A stretch of 17,586 nucleotides of DNA from CAZBKJ01 sp964492495 (GCA_964492495.1 CAZBKJ010000026.1:1-17586); one strand, 5' to 3'; shown: positions 5,101-13,312, counted from the stretch's first letter. Numbers and translations are program-made. Notes: generated by a model not told the origin, from the letters alone.

Positions 5101-7029
5101 TTATTGTGGAAGTGAAGGAGTAGGTAATCCAGATGACGTATTTGCCATTGGAGGAGCCGGTGGTAATGGAGACTGCGGGATCTGCTGTTGCTGTTGTTTT
5201 CTACGTTCTAGTTCCATTGGATTGGTAGTGATCAGATCATGTTCAAAGTCACTGGCAATCACTCGGATAGCAACGTGATTTTGTCCTGCAAAGAACAATC
5301 CTTCACCGACATCAGCCGCCATTAGTAGCCGTCGTTCTCCTTCAGAGAGAAAGAATACCTGGGTAAGAGTGGGTATTGAGGCTGATGATTGCTTCATCAA
5401 GAGCTGAATAGAAGAGTTGGTCACAATGGCTCTGCCATATTCAGATCCTAAGAAGTCTTCCACATCTTGTGTAATGGTGGTGATCCCTAAGTAGTATTTA
5501 CGCGCCCGTTTGGCAAGGGAGTGAAGGAACGAACCACTGTCATGATGCTTCATGAAATACCATGCTTCATCAACGATAAGGATGCGTTTGCGTACATCTT
5601 TTTTGACTCTCGTCCAGATGAAATCAAGAATCATGAACATGGCAATTGGTCGCAGTTCATCCTCAAGTTCTTTGACAGAGAAAACTGTAAAGTGATTGGT
5701 AATATTAAAGTTCGATTTTTGATCAAAGATGCCTCGGAAACTTCCTTTCACAAATTTTTCCAAACGAGCAGCGAGGTTGGCTGAATCAGCAGTTTCCATT
5801 CCAACGAGTGCCTTGTACAAGTCTTCAAGCAGAGGAGGTTCATTTGATTGTGTCGCTGGCTCTGGGGTAATGTTCTTTGCCTTATATGCCGCAACAATAG
5901 CTCGGTCAAGAATCGCATCTTCAGTGGGAGACAGGCTTCCAATCATGACGCGTAGCAGTGAGTGAAGAGAGATGATCTTGAGTCCTAGTTCATTCTGTCC
6001 TTCTTCATATACGGAGGAAAGATCAAAGGGATTAATTTTGATAGGTGAGTCAAAGCCAAAATTAACATACTCGCCGCCAACGGCTTTACACAAGTCTTCA
6101 TACTCTCGTTCAGGATCCAAGATGATTATATCTGCTCCAAACATGAGCTGTCGGTAGGCCTCAAGCTTTACTGCATACGATTTTCCAGCACCTGACTTTG
6201 CGAACACGACCATGTTTGCATTCTCCATGGAAAAACGATCGAAAATAACAAGTGAATCGTTGTGTTCATTGATGCCATACACAATTCCTTGTTCCATCGT
6301 CAATTCAGAGGATGTGAAGGGGAATGTCGTAGCCAAAGAAGTCGTATCCATGTTACGAACATAGCTTAATTTATCAAGACCAGAGGGGAGGGTTGTCTTA
6401 AATCCTTCTTCCATCTGTAGTGTCGCGTTTTTACTCACAATAAGTAGTGAGCCAAGCGTTGAGCGTACTTGCTTGGTGACACGATCGAGTTCCTCAAGAG
6501 ACTGTGCTGAAATAGTGATATAGAGACCAAACTGGAAAAATCGTTCTGCGCCTTTTGCGAGTTGTTCCTGGATAAGTCGGGCATCTTCAAGTTTGATTTC
6601 CGTATCAATATTTCCAATTTTTCCAGACTTTAAGTCTGATGACAATTCCGCCTCCATTTCAGTGATTTTGCGCCGTAGGTCTTGCAAAATCTTGGCGCTG
6701 TCCACCGGGAATATGTACATCGATATATCCATCGAGTGAGGAAAATTGATGAGTGGAGAAAGCCAGTTAGCTGGAACCGATCTAGGGTATCCGGAGATGA
6801 ACAGAGAGCGGGTGTATGTCGCATTGATACGTTGATAGGTAAAATCAACTTCTATCGCTTCTGGTGCAATAATATCAAGAATTGAAACGAGGCCTGAAGA
6901 AAATTTTGCAATTTCATCTGCCAGTTTTGCTTCTTCCTCACTTTTTTTTGCCGCCTCAGGGTTTGCAGAATTCTCAGGCTTCGTTCCAGGTTTAGTCTTC
7001 GATAGCAATGAAAACAAATTAAGTGCCAT
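5101..7029 (-). CDS. VirB4/TraC-type secretion ATPase
   Basis: P-loop ATPase that powers type IV secretion and conjugation machines from the cytoplasmic face of the membrane. Residues 45-250 form the VirB4/TraC-type N-terminal domain (VDFTYQRINATYTRSLFISG, then a coiled-coil insert at about 115-160). The ATPase domain holds Walker A SGAGKS at 279-284, the IIILDPEREYEDL strand that follows in this family, Walker B RILIVDEAW at 482-490 (catalytic E488), a KRARKYYLGITTITQDVEDF segment with sensor-like Q521, and NSSIQLLMKQ. The C-terminal 35 residues are a Q-run and Pro-rich tail. 642 aa is near the lower end for VirB4 proteins but all core motifs are intact, so it should be active. It starts 5 bp after the stop of the TraC-like gene. 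No VirD4/TcpA coupling ATPase or relaxase is in the window. Confidence 0.92.
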   Translation of the reverse strand: MALNLFSLLSKTKPGTKPENSANPEAAKKSEEEAKLADEIAKFSSGLVSILDIIAPEAIEVDFTYQRINATYTRSLFISGYPRSVPANWLSPLINFPHSMDISMYIFPVDSAKILQDLRRKITEMEAELSSDLKSGKIGNIDTEIKLEDARLIQEQLAKGAERFFQFGLYITISAQSLEELDRVTKQVRSTLGSLLIVSKNATLQMEEGFKTTLPSGLDKLSYVRNMDTTSLATTFPFTSSELTMEQGIVYGINEHNDSLVIFDRFSMENANMVVFAKSGAGKSYAVKLEAYRQLMFGADIIILDPEREYEDLCKAVGGEYVNFGFDSPIKINPFDLSSVYEEGQNELGLKIISLHSLLRVMIGSLSPTEDAILDRAIVAAYKAKNITPEPATQSNEPPLLEDLYKALVGMETADSANLAARLEKFVKGSFRGIFDQKSNFNITNHFTVFSVKELEDELRPIAMFMILDFIWTRVKKDVRKRILIVDEAWYFMKHHDSGSFLHSLAKRARKYYLGITTITQDVEDFLGSEYGRAIVTNSSIQLLMKQSSASIPTLTQVFFLSEGERRLLMAADVGEGLFFAGQNHVAIRVIASDFEHDLITTNPMELERRKQQQQQIPQSPLPPAPPMANTSSGLPTPSLPQ

Positions 7030-7034
7030 AGGTT

Positions 7035-8069
7035 CTACTGTGATTGTACTGGTGCTTGCTCTGTCTGCCCAGGTGGGATCTGAGCTGCTTGATCATTTAT
7101 ATTCAGTTGTTCAGGTGGTGTTGGAGGGACAAGGTCACTATGTGATTGTTCTGTATCGTTTGTCATGACCGGTGAGAATGTCGGTTCTTCAGGTGGTTGT
7201 GTTGGTTGCATACTCTCTACTTGTGTAGGTGGAAGAACAATGTTTGGAATATCTGCTGGGGCAGTCTGAACTTGTACTGGAGGAACAGGCTCTGGTTTTT
7301 GTCTCTCAGGTGAAATTGGCGCTTCATTTCCAAGTGGAGTGAGGGGTGTTTGGACAGCTTTGGCTTGTAGTACCTCAAGAGGCTGAACGTCTGCCTGAAC
7401 CAAAGGTGTTGCATACTCTTCTGTTGTAGAGATTTTAATCCCCTTAGATGTGTCTGGGTTGTAGATGGTGTAAAACAACTGAATAAGTTCTTGAGTCTTG
7501 AGCTGCTGCAAAAACAAACCAATACGGGCGAACTGATGGATAAGATGTTCTTTTCTTGGCTCAAGATTCGTTAGCGCGCGTTCCAAGATACTGTTTTTAT
7601 CCAGCGGTTTTGTGTTTTTTTTCGAGAGTCCCGGGAAAAAGGACGACCCAGTGATGATTCCAGCTTCCAAGGCAGTATAGGTGATGACGATATAAAACTT
7701 TTTTTCCAACACGTTTCGTTCCTGAACAAGCTCTTCAACAAACTGTCGGTACTGACGAATATTGGTTTTATTGACCGGAGAATACGCTTTGACTTCCGCA
7801 GTCTTTAACAAATCCAAGTACGATGTAACATCTTTTTTCTGAGAACGAATCACGATCTCAATTGGAAAGGAGAGCGAGTTGAGCAGTGCAGCATACGCAT
7901 AGATAGCAGCATCCTGTTCTTCTTCGGAGTACAGATCAAAGTTGATTGCTGTTGAGTGCATGACCATCGAGACGCTACCATCCTGAAGCACAATGACATC
8001 GTTTGTTATGTCGTACAGCTCTAAGTATTTTTGCGTTGTCGATATCAATGCATTGGTTTGTGAAATCAT
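7035..8069 (-). CDS. TraC-like domain protein with Pro/Gln-rich tail
   Basis: Residues 1-215 form an alpha/beta domain that resembles the N-terminal, non-ATPase part of TraC/VirB4 proteins: YLELYDITNDVIVLQDGSV, a helical AAIYAYAALLNSLSFPIEI, then IVIRSQKKD and FYIVITYTAL. There is no P-loop. Residues 225-344 are a low-complexity tail of P, Q, T and E, surely disordered. There is no signal peptide or membrane helix, so it is cytoplasmic. It lies directly before virB4 (5-bp gap), so it probably docks the ATPase onto the membrane complex, as the N-domain of VirB4 does in other systems; this is inference. A possible internal promoter lies just upstream and there is no Shine-Dalgarno before the ATG. 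Homology to TraC is recognised from pattern only. Confidence 0.75.
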   Translation of the reverse strand: MISQTNALISTTQKYLELYDITNDVIVLQDGSVSMVMHSTAINFDLYSEEEQDAAIYAYAALLNSLSFPIEIVIRSQKKDVTSYLDLLKTAEVKAYSPVNKTNIRQYRQFVEELVQERNVLEKKFYIVITYTALEAGIITGSSFFPGLSKKNTKPLDKNSILERALTNLEPRKEHLIHQFARIGLFLQQLKTQELIQLFYTIYNPDTSKGIKISTTEEYATPLVQADVQPLEVLQAKAVQTPLTPLGNEAPISPERQKPEPVPPVQVQTAPADIPNIVLPPTQVESMQPTQPPEEPTFSPVMTNDTEQSHSDLVPPTPPEQLNINDQAAQIPPGQTEQAPVQSQ

Positions 8070-8082
8070 AGTTGTCTACGGT

Positions 8083-8111
8083 ATTATCGCTAACTTCTCC
8101 CAAAAGGACAA
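8083..8111 (-). promoter_or_regulatory. Candidate internal promoter before the TraC-like gene
   Basis: On the minus strand TTGTCC (8106-8111) and GATAAT (8083-8088) are separated by exactly 17 bp. The predicted start near 8076 would give a leader of only about 6 nt before ATG 8069. This lies in the largest gap inside the operon (56 bp) and could raise TraC-like/VirB4 levels independently of the upstream genes. Confidence 0.4.
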
Positions 8112-8125
8112 GGCGAAGCTCTTTT

Positions 8126-9238
8126 TTACATTGCTTGTATAATCAATGGCTCAATAATTTGCTGATGGAGTTCCAAGGATTTATTGGCAAATGTAAATCC
8201 TTCTTTCTCCGTGACGATCATATAGGATCCATTTTCAAGTGGCGTGACAATCTCAAACTGACCAAGCATATTGGTTTTGAGTGCTCGAACTGGTGTGCTG
8301 TCACTTTCTCTCACAATGGTGACTATGGCGTTATCAATAATTTTTTTGTCGTTTGTTAATACCATTCCCACAATCACATTGGGAATGGTTGGTTGGGTCG
8401 GGAAGGGAAGTGAAGTGTCTGTCTGGACAGGTGAAACATCTTCAAATGAAAGTGGCCCGCGCTTTTCCACTTGAGGAACTTGCGTATTTTGAAGTGGGAG
8501 AGGTGATGATACTTCATCAAGCGCTATTCCCGCATGTGTCGAGTATGCTATCTGCGAATTTGTCTGTTGCAGAGTAACTGGTCGAGGAAGATCTTCCTGT
8601 TTTTGTTTGGGAAGCTCAGGCTTCGGGAGTCCTTGTTCCTCAATTTTCATTTCAATGACCCGTGGACCAGCAAACAATTGATCTTGTGAAGATGGAGGAG
8701 TTGGTGGCGAAAACGACGTATCATCTGTCTGAATAGGTACTGGTGTGGGTAGTGGGGGAGGATTTGAAGAAAACAGTGACAAGACATGTTGAACTTGTGC
8801 ATCTTCTGCCGATGGTGCTTGTTGGGTTTGTTCCTGCGGAAGCGTTGTAAGGAATTCTTGGACTCGAGACTGGCGAAGTGGTTTGTAATCAACTTGTGGC
8901 GAATTATCGACATGCAGTGGTTGTGTATAGTTGAAAATTTCAGGGATCGTTTCTGTTTTTTTCCAGTAAAAAAGTGTGGGCTGATAGATAGATTTAATAA
9001 ACGCGAAGAACCAGCGATCCAGAGGACGACCACCAAGGGGAATGAAGGCGAGTGCAAGGCCTGTAAGCCCGGCAATACCCATCAGAGGGTACTTCACGAT
9101 CTCTGGAAGGTTAGTCCAGTTAATGAGGACTGCCACCAAAATCCCCGCAGCGACTTCCATAAACTGCTTGAGAGTCATTTGGCCAATGAGGTGAAACTCA
9201 TAGCCGGTGACATTTTGTGGTACTGGATGTTGTTGCAT
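8126..9238 (-). CDS. PrgI-family membrane protein with C-terminal carboxypeptidase-regulatory-like domain
   Basis: PrgI-family proteins (Pfam PF12666) are small inner-membrane components of Gram-positive-type IV secretion systems, related in role to VirB3, and usually encoded just before VirB4. Residues 1-95 match the family: VPQNVTGYEFHLIGQMTLKQF, two hydrophobic helices (about 27-43 and 48-67), GGRPLDRWFFAFIKSIYQPTLFYW. Most PrgI proteins end soon after this. Here a 185-residue Pro/Gln-rich linker (about 100-285) leads to a beta-rich domain at 285-368 (PNVIVGMVLTND...NAIVTIV...LGQFEIVTPLENGSYMIVTEKEGF) of the carboxypeptidase-regulatory/transthyretin-like type. The membrane topology of PrgI would place this domain in the cytoplasm or outside depending on orientation. 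The ATG follows the upstream stop by 3 nt without a Shine-Dalgarno, suggesting translational coupling. Confidence 0.87.
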   Translation of the reverse strand: MQQHPVPQNVTGYEFHLIGQMTLKQFMEVAAGILVAVLINWTNLPEIVKYPLMGIAGLTGLALAFIPLGGRPLDRWFFAFIKSIYQPTLFYWKKTETIPEIFNYTQPLHVDNSPQVDYKPLRQSRVQEFLTTLPQEQTQQAPSAEDAQVQHVLSLFSSNPPPLPTPVPIQTDDTSFSPPTPPSSQDQLFAGPRVIEMKIEEQGLPKPELPKQKQEDLPRPVTLQQTNSQIAYSTHAGIALDEVSSPLPLQNTQVPQVEKRGPLSFEDVSPVQTDTSLPFPTQPTIPNVIVGMVLTNDKKIIDNAIVTIVRESDSTPVRALKTNMLGQFEIVTPLENGSYMIVTEKEGFTFANKSLELHQQIIEPLIIQAM

Positions 9239-9241
9239 AAA

Positions 9242-9859
9242 TTAGTATGATGTTTGCGCGGATGGCGATGCTTCCTGAAGATCAGGAGCTAATTCTGGTT
9301 CATCAGATTCAGTTGCATTGTCTTTTCCTATTGTAGAGAGAAACTCCTGTTTTGACATTGGTGGAAAATACCAAATCTCAAACACGGATTTATCAGAAAG
9401 ATGACGCGCTACAGCCACACCATACCGCAGGTGCACTTCCAGAGGAAACGCTCCTCCCACAGAGTATTGAATAAAGTCAGGTGCTCCAAGTTTTGCTACA
9501 AATGCAGGAACTTTGCTTTGATCACGCGGATCAAAACGTTCACGCACAAATCGTACTTTTTGTGTCGAATCAACTTCGACAACGGTTGGATACTCAGCAA
9601 AAGGAGCTGAGTACTCAAGTGATTCGCCGTTTTCAGTGGGGACGCTCTGAAGTGGTTGTCCAAGCTTTTCTGTGACACTCGCTTTGGTTGAATACCCTGG
9701 AATGAGAGTGTTCCAGGTGTTAACTTCTGTCTGCGTTGTTGGTGGCTCGGGGATAAGACTTGTAGCGACACGAAGAATGATCGTACCGATTAAAATAACA
9801 ACTAAGGCACTTATGTACCAATAGCGTCGAAGTGTGTAGCGTAGAGTTTGCATAGTCAT
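9242..9859 (-). CDS. Bitopic membrane protein with possible BamE/SmpA-like domain
   Basis: 205 aa from ATG 9859. Upstream in-frame codons overlap the end of the preceding gene and were rejected, because the chosen ATG begins 1 nt after that gene's TAG and has agggaa as Shine-Dalgarno. A short basic N-terminus (LRYTLRRYW) precedes one hydrophobic helix (residues 15-34), so the rest is probably extracytoplasmic. IPGYSTKASVTEKLGQPLQ (52-71) recalls the PG-t-x-x-V-x-x-x-LG-x-P motif of BamE/SmpA-OmlA folds. A second partial copy may start at VPAFVAKLGAPDF (117-129), with EVHLRYGVAV and EIWYF strands after it. The C-terminus is acidic and S/P-rich. No named family is certain. Its place between the metallopeptidase and PrgI suggests an envelope subunit of the same machine, perhaps a VirB8-like or structural role; this is inference only. 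Confidence 0.75.
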   Translation of the reverse strand: MTMQTLRYTLRRYWYISALVVILIGTIILRVATSLIPEPPTTQTEVNTWNTLIPGYSTKASVTEKLGQPLQSVPTENGESLEYSAPFAEYPTVVEVDSTQKVRFVRERFDPRDQSKVPAFVAKLGAPDFIQYSVGGAFPLEVHLRYGVAVARHLSDKSVFEIWYFPPMSKQEFLSTIGKDNATESDEPELAPDLQEASPSAQTSY

Positions 9860-9860
9860 A

Positions 9861-12800
9861 CTAATTCCCTGGTGGTTCTTGCCCGTCAAAAATACTGTCT
9901 TGTACCCATTTGTAGTGGGACGAATTTTCACTTGGAAAATTAAATAACACTTTTGGAGTACTACATCTGCCTTGTGCATTTAATTCTGATGTACAAAGGG
10001 GGAAGTATTTATATACAGCAAATACTCCAATTGACTCGGCAAGGGACTCTTCATCATCATGACCTTTATCCTCATTGTAATACAAATACGTTTGCATTAA
10101 TGGGCCGTTGACGCTCTGGATATAGTCAGGAATCACATCCGAATTATTGTAGTAAATAATATGTCCGGTTTCGTGTACTAACGTATACCGTACACTCGAT
10201 GGACTATAAATTGCTCCTCCACTATCCATGATACCCCCATCGTACAAAATGATGGAATTGAGAAGTGCCCTTGGTGTAAATCCTCCATATTTACTTCCAC
10301 TTGCTCTGTATAAATGAACCGTGCCGTCTGACGTATTACAAAGTTTTTCTATATACGTTTGATACTGAGACATCGGCCCGAATGCTTGGATCACGACTTC
10401 TTTTTCAATATCTGTCCAGTCTTTTGTATCAACACCTGCAACCGTTCCTGATGAGTCTTCAAACTGTAAGCACGCGACATCATTTGGTGGAGTACCAAAC
10501 GAAACAGACGTTGCAGTTCCCGCTACTTCTTCTTTTGCCACCTGCTGGCCATTGAGGTTTACGTCAAACGTAATCGTAAAGACATTTGTGATGCGTGTAT
10601 CAACATACGATTTGTTGTAGGTGATTTGATAAGTGAACGATTTTGACGTCGTGATGGTTTGGGGAATTGCACCAAGCGCTGCCTTCATTGGTGTTTCCAT
10701 GTCAGGAGCGGAGGGAGCAGGATCACTTGCCGAGACTATGCGAGCTACATCTTTTGCAGTATTGAGTGTGATTTCGTACGGCTGTGAGGTCTTTTCATCG
10801 TTTTTTGGGGTGATGGTGATTTTGTACGTGACAACTTCAGTATCATCATCCAACGCACTATTCTCATAGTGGTCCAGCGATGGAGGAACAATCTCTTTTT
10901 TTATTTCAACGTACTTTGACTCGTCCGTAACTCCCGTCAACGTTCCATCGACTAAAAAAGCACCTGAGATGATCGTGGCTGTTATGAGACTGACACCAGC
11001 AATGCCTGCATATGCTGAAGGAATAAGGATGGTTGGAGACGCTCCGATTGATGCGTTGGGGAGCGCTTCAAAGAGTGCTTTGGAGGCATTAACGCCCTTT
11101 GTTGCGAGGTGACTCGCTGTAGTTTGCCCACTTTGGGCTAGTGAAGAAGCGGTTTTGGAAAAATTTGAAACTGCTTCAGGTGTTGCCTTAGTTAGTGCGC
11201 TAACACCTTCTTTTCCCAGTAATCCTGCTGATCGTATAGACTCTGTAGCTGCTGCAGCCGGTTGGAAATAAAAACTACCAAGAGCATTTCCAGCTAAGGA
11301 TCCAAATGTAAAACCCACTCCAGCTCCAATCGGTCCTCCAATGAGAGCTCCTGCAATTCCGCCCAGAACACCACCGCTAAGAGTAGCAACTCCAACAGGA
11401 AGATTGGTAAGAAGTGAATACAAAGACAATCCAGCCCCAATTCCACCTATACCGGCTGCGACTGCAGTCGGGTTTGACAGAATGATTTTTGCCAAATTGG
11501 CAGTTTTTTTTAGGCGATCTAGAGATTTTCTTGTTTTTTGTAACTTACCTGAAATTTCTTTAGGTGAATTACCACGTTTGTTGCCGATTAGACGGGAAAA
11601 AAGACCGGCTCGAGAGCTTTCCGTTGTTTCTTCATCCTCATCAATATCTGAAAAATTGGCAGAAGAATAGGAATCTTCAGGAATTTCAATTTCTTCCAAC
11701 CCCAGTTCATGTACAATTGTTGTATTGGGATCCAAAATTATTTCTTCTTGTCCAAAGAGATGCTGAAATTGTCGTCGCTGACTTTGTTGGTCTCCATCCA
11801 AATTGAGTTGTTTGTTCTCGATAAACTGTTCTTGTAGTGCAACAATATATGCTTGCTCGCGATACGCTTCCATTGATTTTTTGAACGCCTCACTGTTTTT
11901 ATCTGCCAGAGATAGTACGGTCTCAGTCTCTGCCAATTGCTGCCTATTTACGGAGAGAGGAATAACAAGTGTTTTGTGGAATTGTTCAGAGGAGGGAATT
12001 GAGGCTTTCAGTTCTGCCAACCGTTCAATAGTATCTATTTTTGTTGTAGATAGTAATTGTCTAAGTTTTGGATCGTTAAAATCTGACGAATCAATCCAAA
12101 GTGGGAGCTTTCCACCATTTATACGAAGAATTTTGTTCTGTTCTTGTACACGTACATTCTCAAAATAGCGTGTAAACTGAGATTGCATTTTAGGGTCAAT
12201 ATTTCCAAGTTCACGTTGAAGTTGAACGAGTAGCTCTGGTGGAACAGTTTCAAAATAAGCTGCTACAGCAGCATAGTTTTCAATGCTTTCTTTCAGTTTC
12301 GTTTCTTGCTGTAACAATTTCTCAAGGGAAAAGGCTTGATTGTTCGTGTCTTCATAACTATCACGCCCTAGTTTTGATCTTTTCTGCGCATATTGTTCTT
12401 GTAGTTGCTGATAAACAATTTCCAGTTCTTTCGAAGTCATGCCCGGCTCGAAAACTCGTTTAATAATTTCATCAAGTGTAGGAATATTCTCTCCGCGACG
12501 CAGTCCTCCAATCATTCGTTGTGCTTGTTCAACACTTTTTTCTCTTTGTATTCGAATTTTTTCCGCCTGCAATGAGACAGAAGCTTTCCCAGACTTAGCA
12601 TCAGAAGGAGAGAGATCTTTCCGAGGAGGAGGAAGGGGTAAAGAAGCAGGAGTTTTTTCATCAAGCGACTGCTTGTCTTGGAGAATTTGATCCCTCTCTG
12701 TTGCAATCTCTTCCTTTTCTATGTCAGATAATCCTGCGTATATCTCATTCTGTTCCTGTAGAATCAAGTTGAACAACTCATGGGCCATTGAATACAATCG

Positions 12801-13298
12801 TTTGAGAAATAGTGGGTATGCTGCCCAATAATTCAGACTTGCTTGAGATTTTTGTTGAAAAAAAATAATTCTGCTAAAAACATCGGAGTCTTTTTGAAAA
12901 TTTTCTTTTGCAGTTTTCGAAGCAGTTGTCTTTGATTCTGGAAAATTTTTGACAAAAGTGTCTATAAAAAAGTGAGCTGTTTTTGTAAAGACAAGAGTCT
13001 GGTCTTTGACATATTCTTTTTCTGGTTCGATTAACTGTTCATGGATTATTCGAAAATCCGATTCGTTGTGAGAGTTTATTTTTGGATAGAGAAGAATATC
13101 CGCAACATATTGTTCGTAATTTTCTTGCTCTTGGGTTTGAGTATAGATCCGGTAAAGTTCTGTGTTTTCTTGAAAAACTTTAGAGACAAATAAGTTTATT
13201 TGCCCAAGCTTTGCCGTGATTTGAGGGGTAAGAGACGAGAGTTCTTTTATGCGAAGTTGTGCTTCTGTTTTTTGACTGGGAAAATCTGCAATGGCCAT
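9861..13298 (-). CDS. Giant membrane-anchored HETGH zinc metallopeptidase
   Basis: 1145 aa, first gene of the operon. Domains: residues 1-210 helical with coiled coil; 215-240 Pro-rich; 240-510 helical and charged; 540-565 acidic; 565-600 basic (KLQKTRKSLDRLKK), a typical cytoplasmic flank; 609-680 a Gly-rich hydrophobic block with glycine-zipper spacing (GGIGAGL, GGVLGGIAGALIGGPIGAG) that could span the membrane more than once; 761-786 another hydrophobic helix; 795-940 beta-rich segments (EVVTYKITITPK, FTYQITYNKSYVD); 955-1145 a peptidase domain. The peptidase has HETGH at 1042-1046, whose two His and Glu would bind zinc and catalyse, and EESLAE at 1083-1088, which could supply the third (Glu) ligand as in gluzincins. 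The four Cys in the last 205 residues (943, 987, 1102, 1112) may form disulfides, fitting an outside location. No clear signal peptide; substrate unknown. Confidence 0.85.
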   Translation of the reverse strand: MAIADFPSQKTEAQLRIKELSSLTPQITAKLGQINLFVSKVFQENTELYRIYTQTQEQENYEQYVADILLYPKINSHNESDFRIIHEQLIEPEKEYVKDQTLVFTKTAHFFIDTFVKNFPESKTTASKTAKENFQKDSDVFSRIIFFQQKSQASLNYWAAYPLFLKRLYSMAHELFNLILQEQNEIYAGLSDIEKEEIATERDQILQDKQSLDEKTPASLPLPPPRKDLSPSDAKSGKASVSLQAEKIRIQREKSVEQAQRMIGGLRRGENIPTLDEIIKRVFEPGMTSKELEIVYQQLQEQYAQKRSKLGRDSYEDTNNQAFSLEKLLQQETKLKESIENYAAVAAYFETVPPELLVQLQRELGNIDPKMQSQFTRYFENVRVQEQNKILRINGGKLPLWIDSSDFNDPKLRQLLSTTKIDTIERLAELKASIPSSEQFHKTLVIPLSVNRQQLAETETVLSLADKNSEAFKKSMEAYREQAYIVALQEQFIENKQLNLDGDQQSQRRQFQHLFGQEEIILDPNTTIVHELGLEEIEIPEDSYSSANFSDIDEDEETTESSRAGLFSRLIGNKRGNSPKEISGKLQKTRKSLDRLKKTANLAKIILSNPTAVAAGIGGIGAGLSLYSLLTNLPVGVATLSGGVLGGIAGALIGGPIGAGVGFTFGSLAGNALGSFYFQPAAAATESIRSAGLLGKEGVSALTKATPEAVSNFSKTASSLAQSGQTTASHLATKGVNASKALFEALPNASIGASPTILIPSAYAGIAGVSLITATIISGAFLVDGTLTGVTDESKYVEIKKEIVPPSLDHYENSALDDDTEVVTYKITITPKNDEKTSQPYEITLNTAKDVARIVSASDPAPSAPDMETPMKAALGAIPQTITTSKSFTYQITYNKSYVDTRITNVFTITFDVNLNGQQVAKEEVAGTATSVSFGTPPNDVACLQFEDSSGTVAGVDTKDWTDIEKEVVIQAFGPMSQYQTYIEKLCNTSDGTVHLYRASGSKYGGFTPRALLNSIILYDGGIMDSGGAIYSPSSVRYTLVHETGHIIYYNNSDVIPDYIQSVNGPLMQTYLYYNEDKGHDDEESLAESIGVFAVYKYFPLCTSELNAQGRCSTPKVLFNFPSENSSHYKWVQDSIFDGQEPPGN

Positions 13299-13306
13299 AC
13301 CAACAA

Positions 13307-13312
13307 ATTATA
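13307..13312 (-). promoter_or_regulatory. Candidate -10 element of the secretion operon (leaderless)
   Basis: A perfect TATAAT on the minus strand ends 8 nt before ATG 13298, with ttgttggt between and no Shine-Dalgarno. This predicts a transcript that begins at or next to the start codon. The canonical -35 position holds ACAACA (3 of 6). A TTTACA (13316-13321) sits only 3 bp from the -10, mirroring the TTGACA-TGG-TACAAT arrangement before the tRNA pair. Confidence 0.55.

Noticed and set aside
9860..9979. 40-codon N-terminal extension of the 205-aa membrane protein
   Set aside because: It lies wholly inside the end of the metallopeptidase gene. The ATG at 9859 has a Shine-Dalgarno, starts 1 nt after the upstream stop and puts a basic flank just before the membrane helix.
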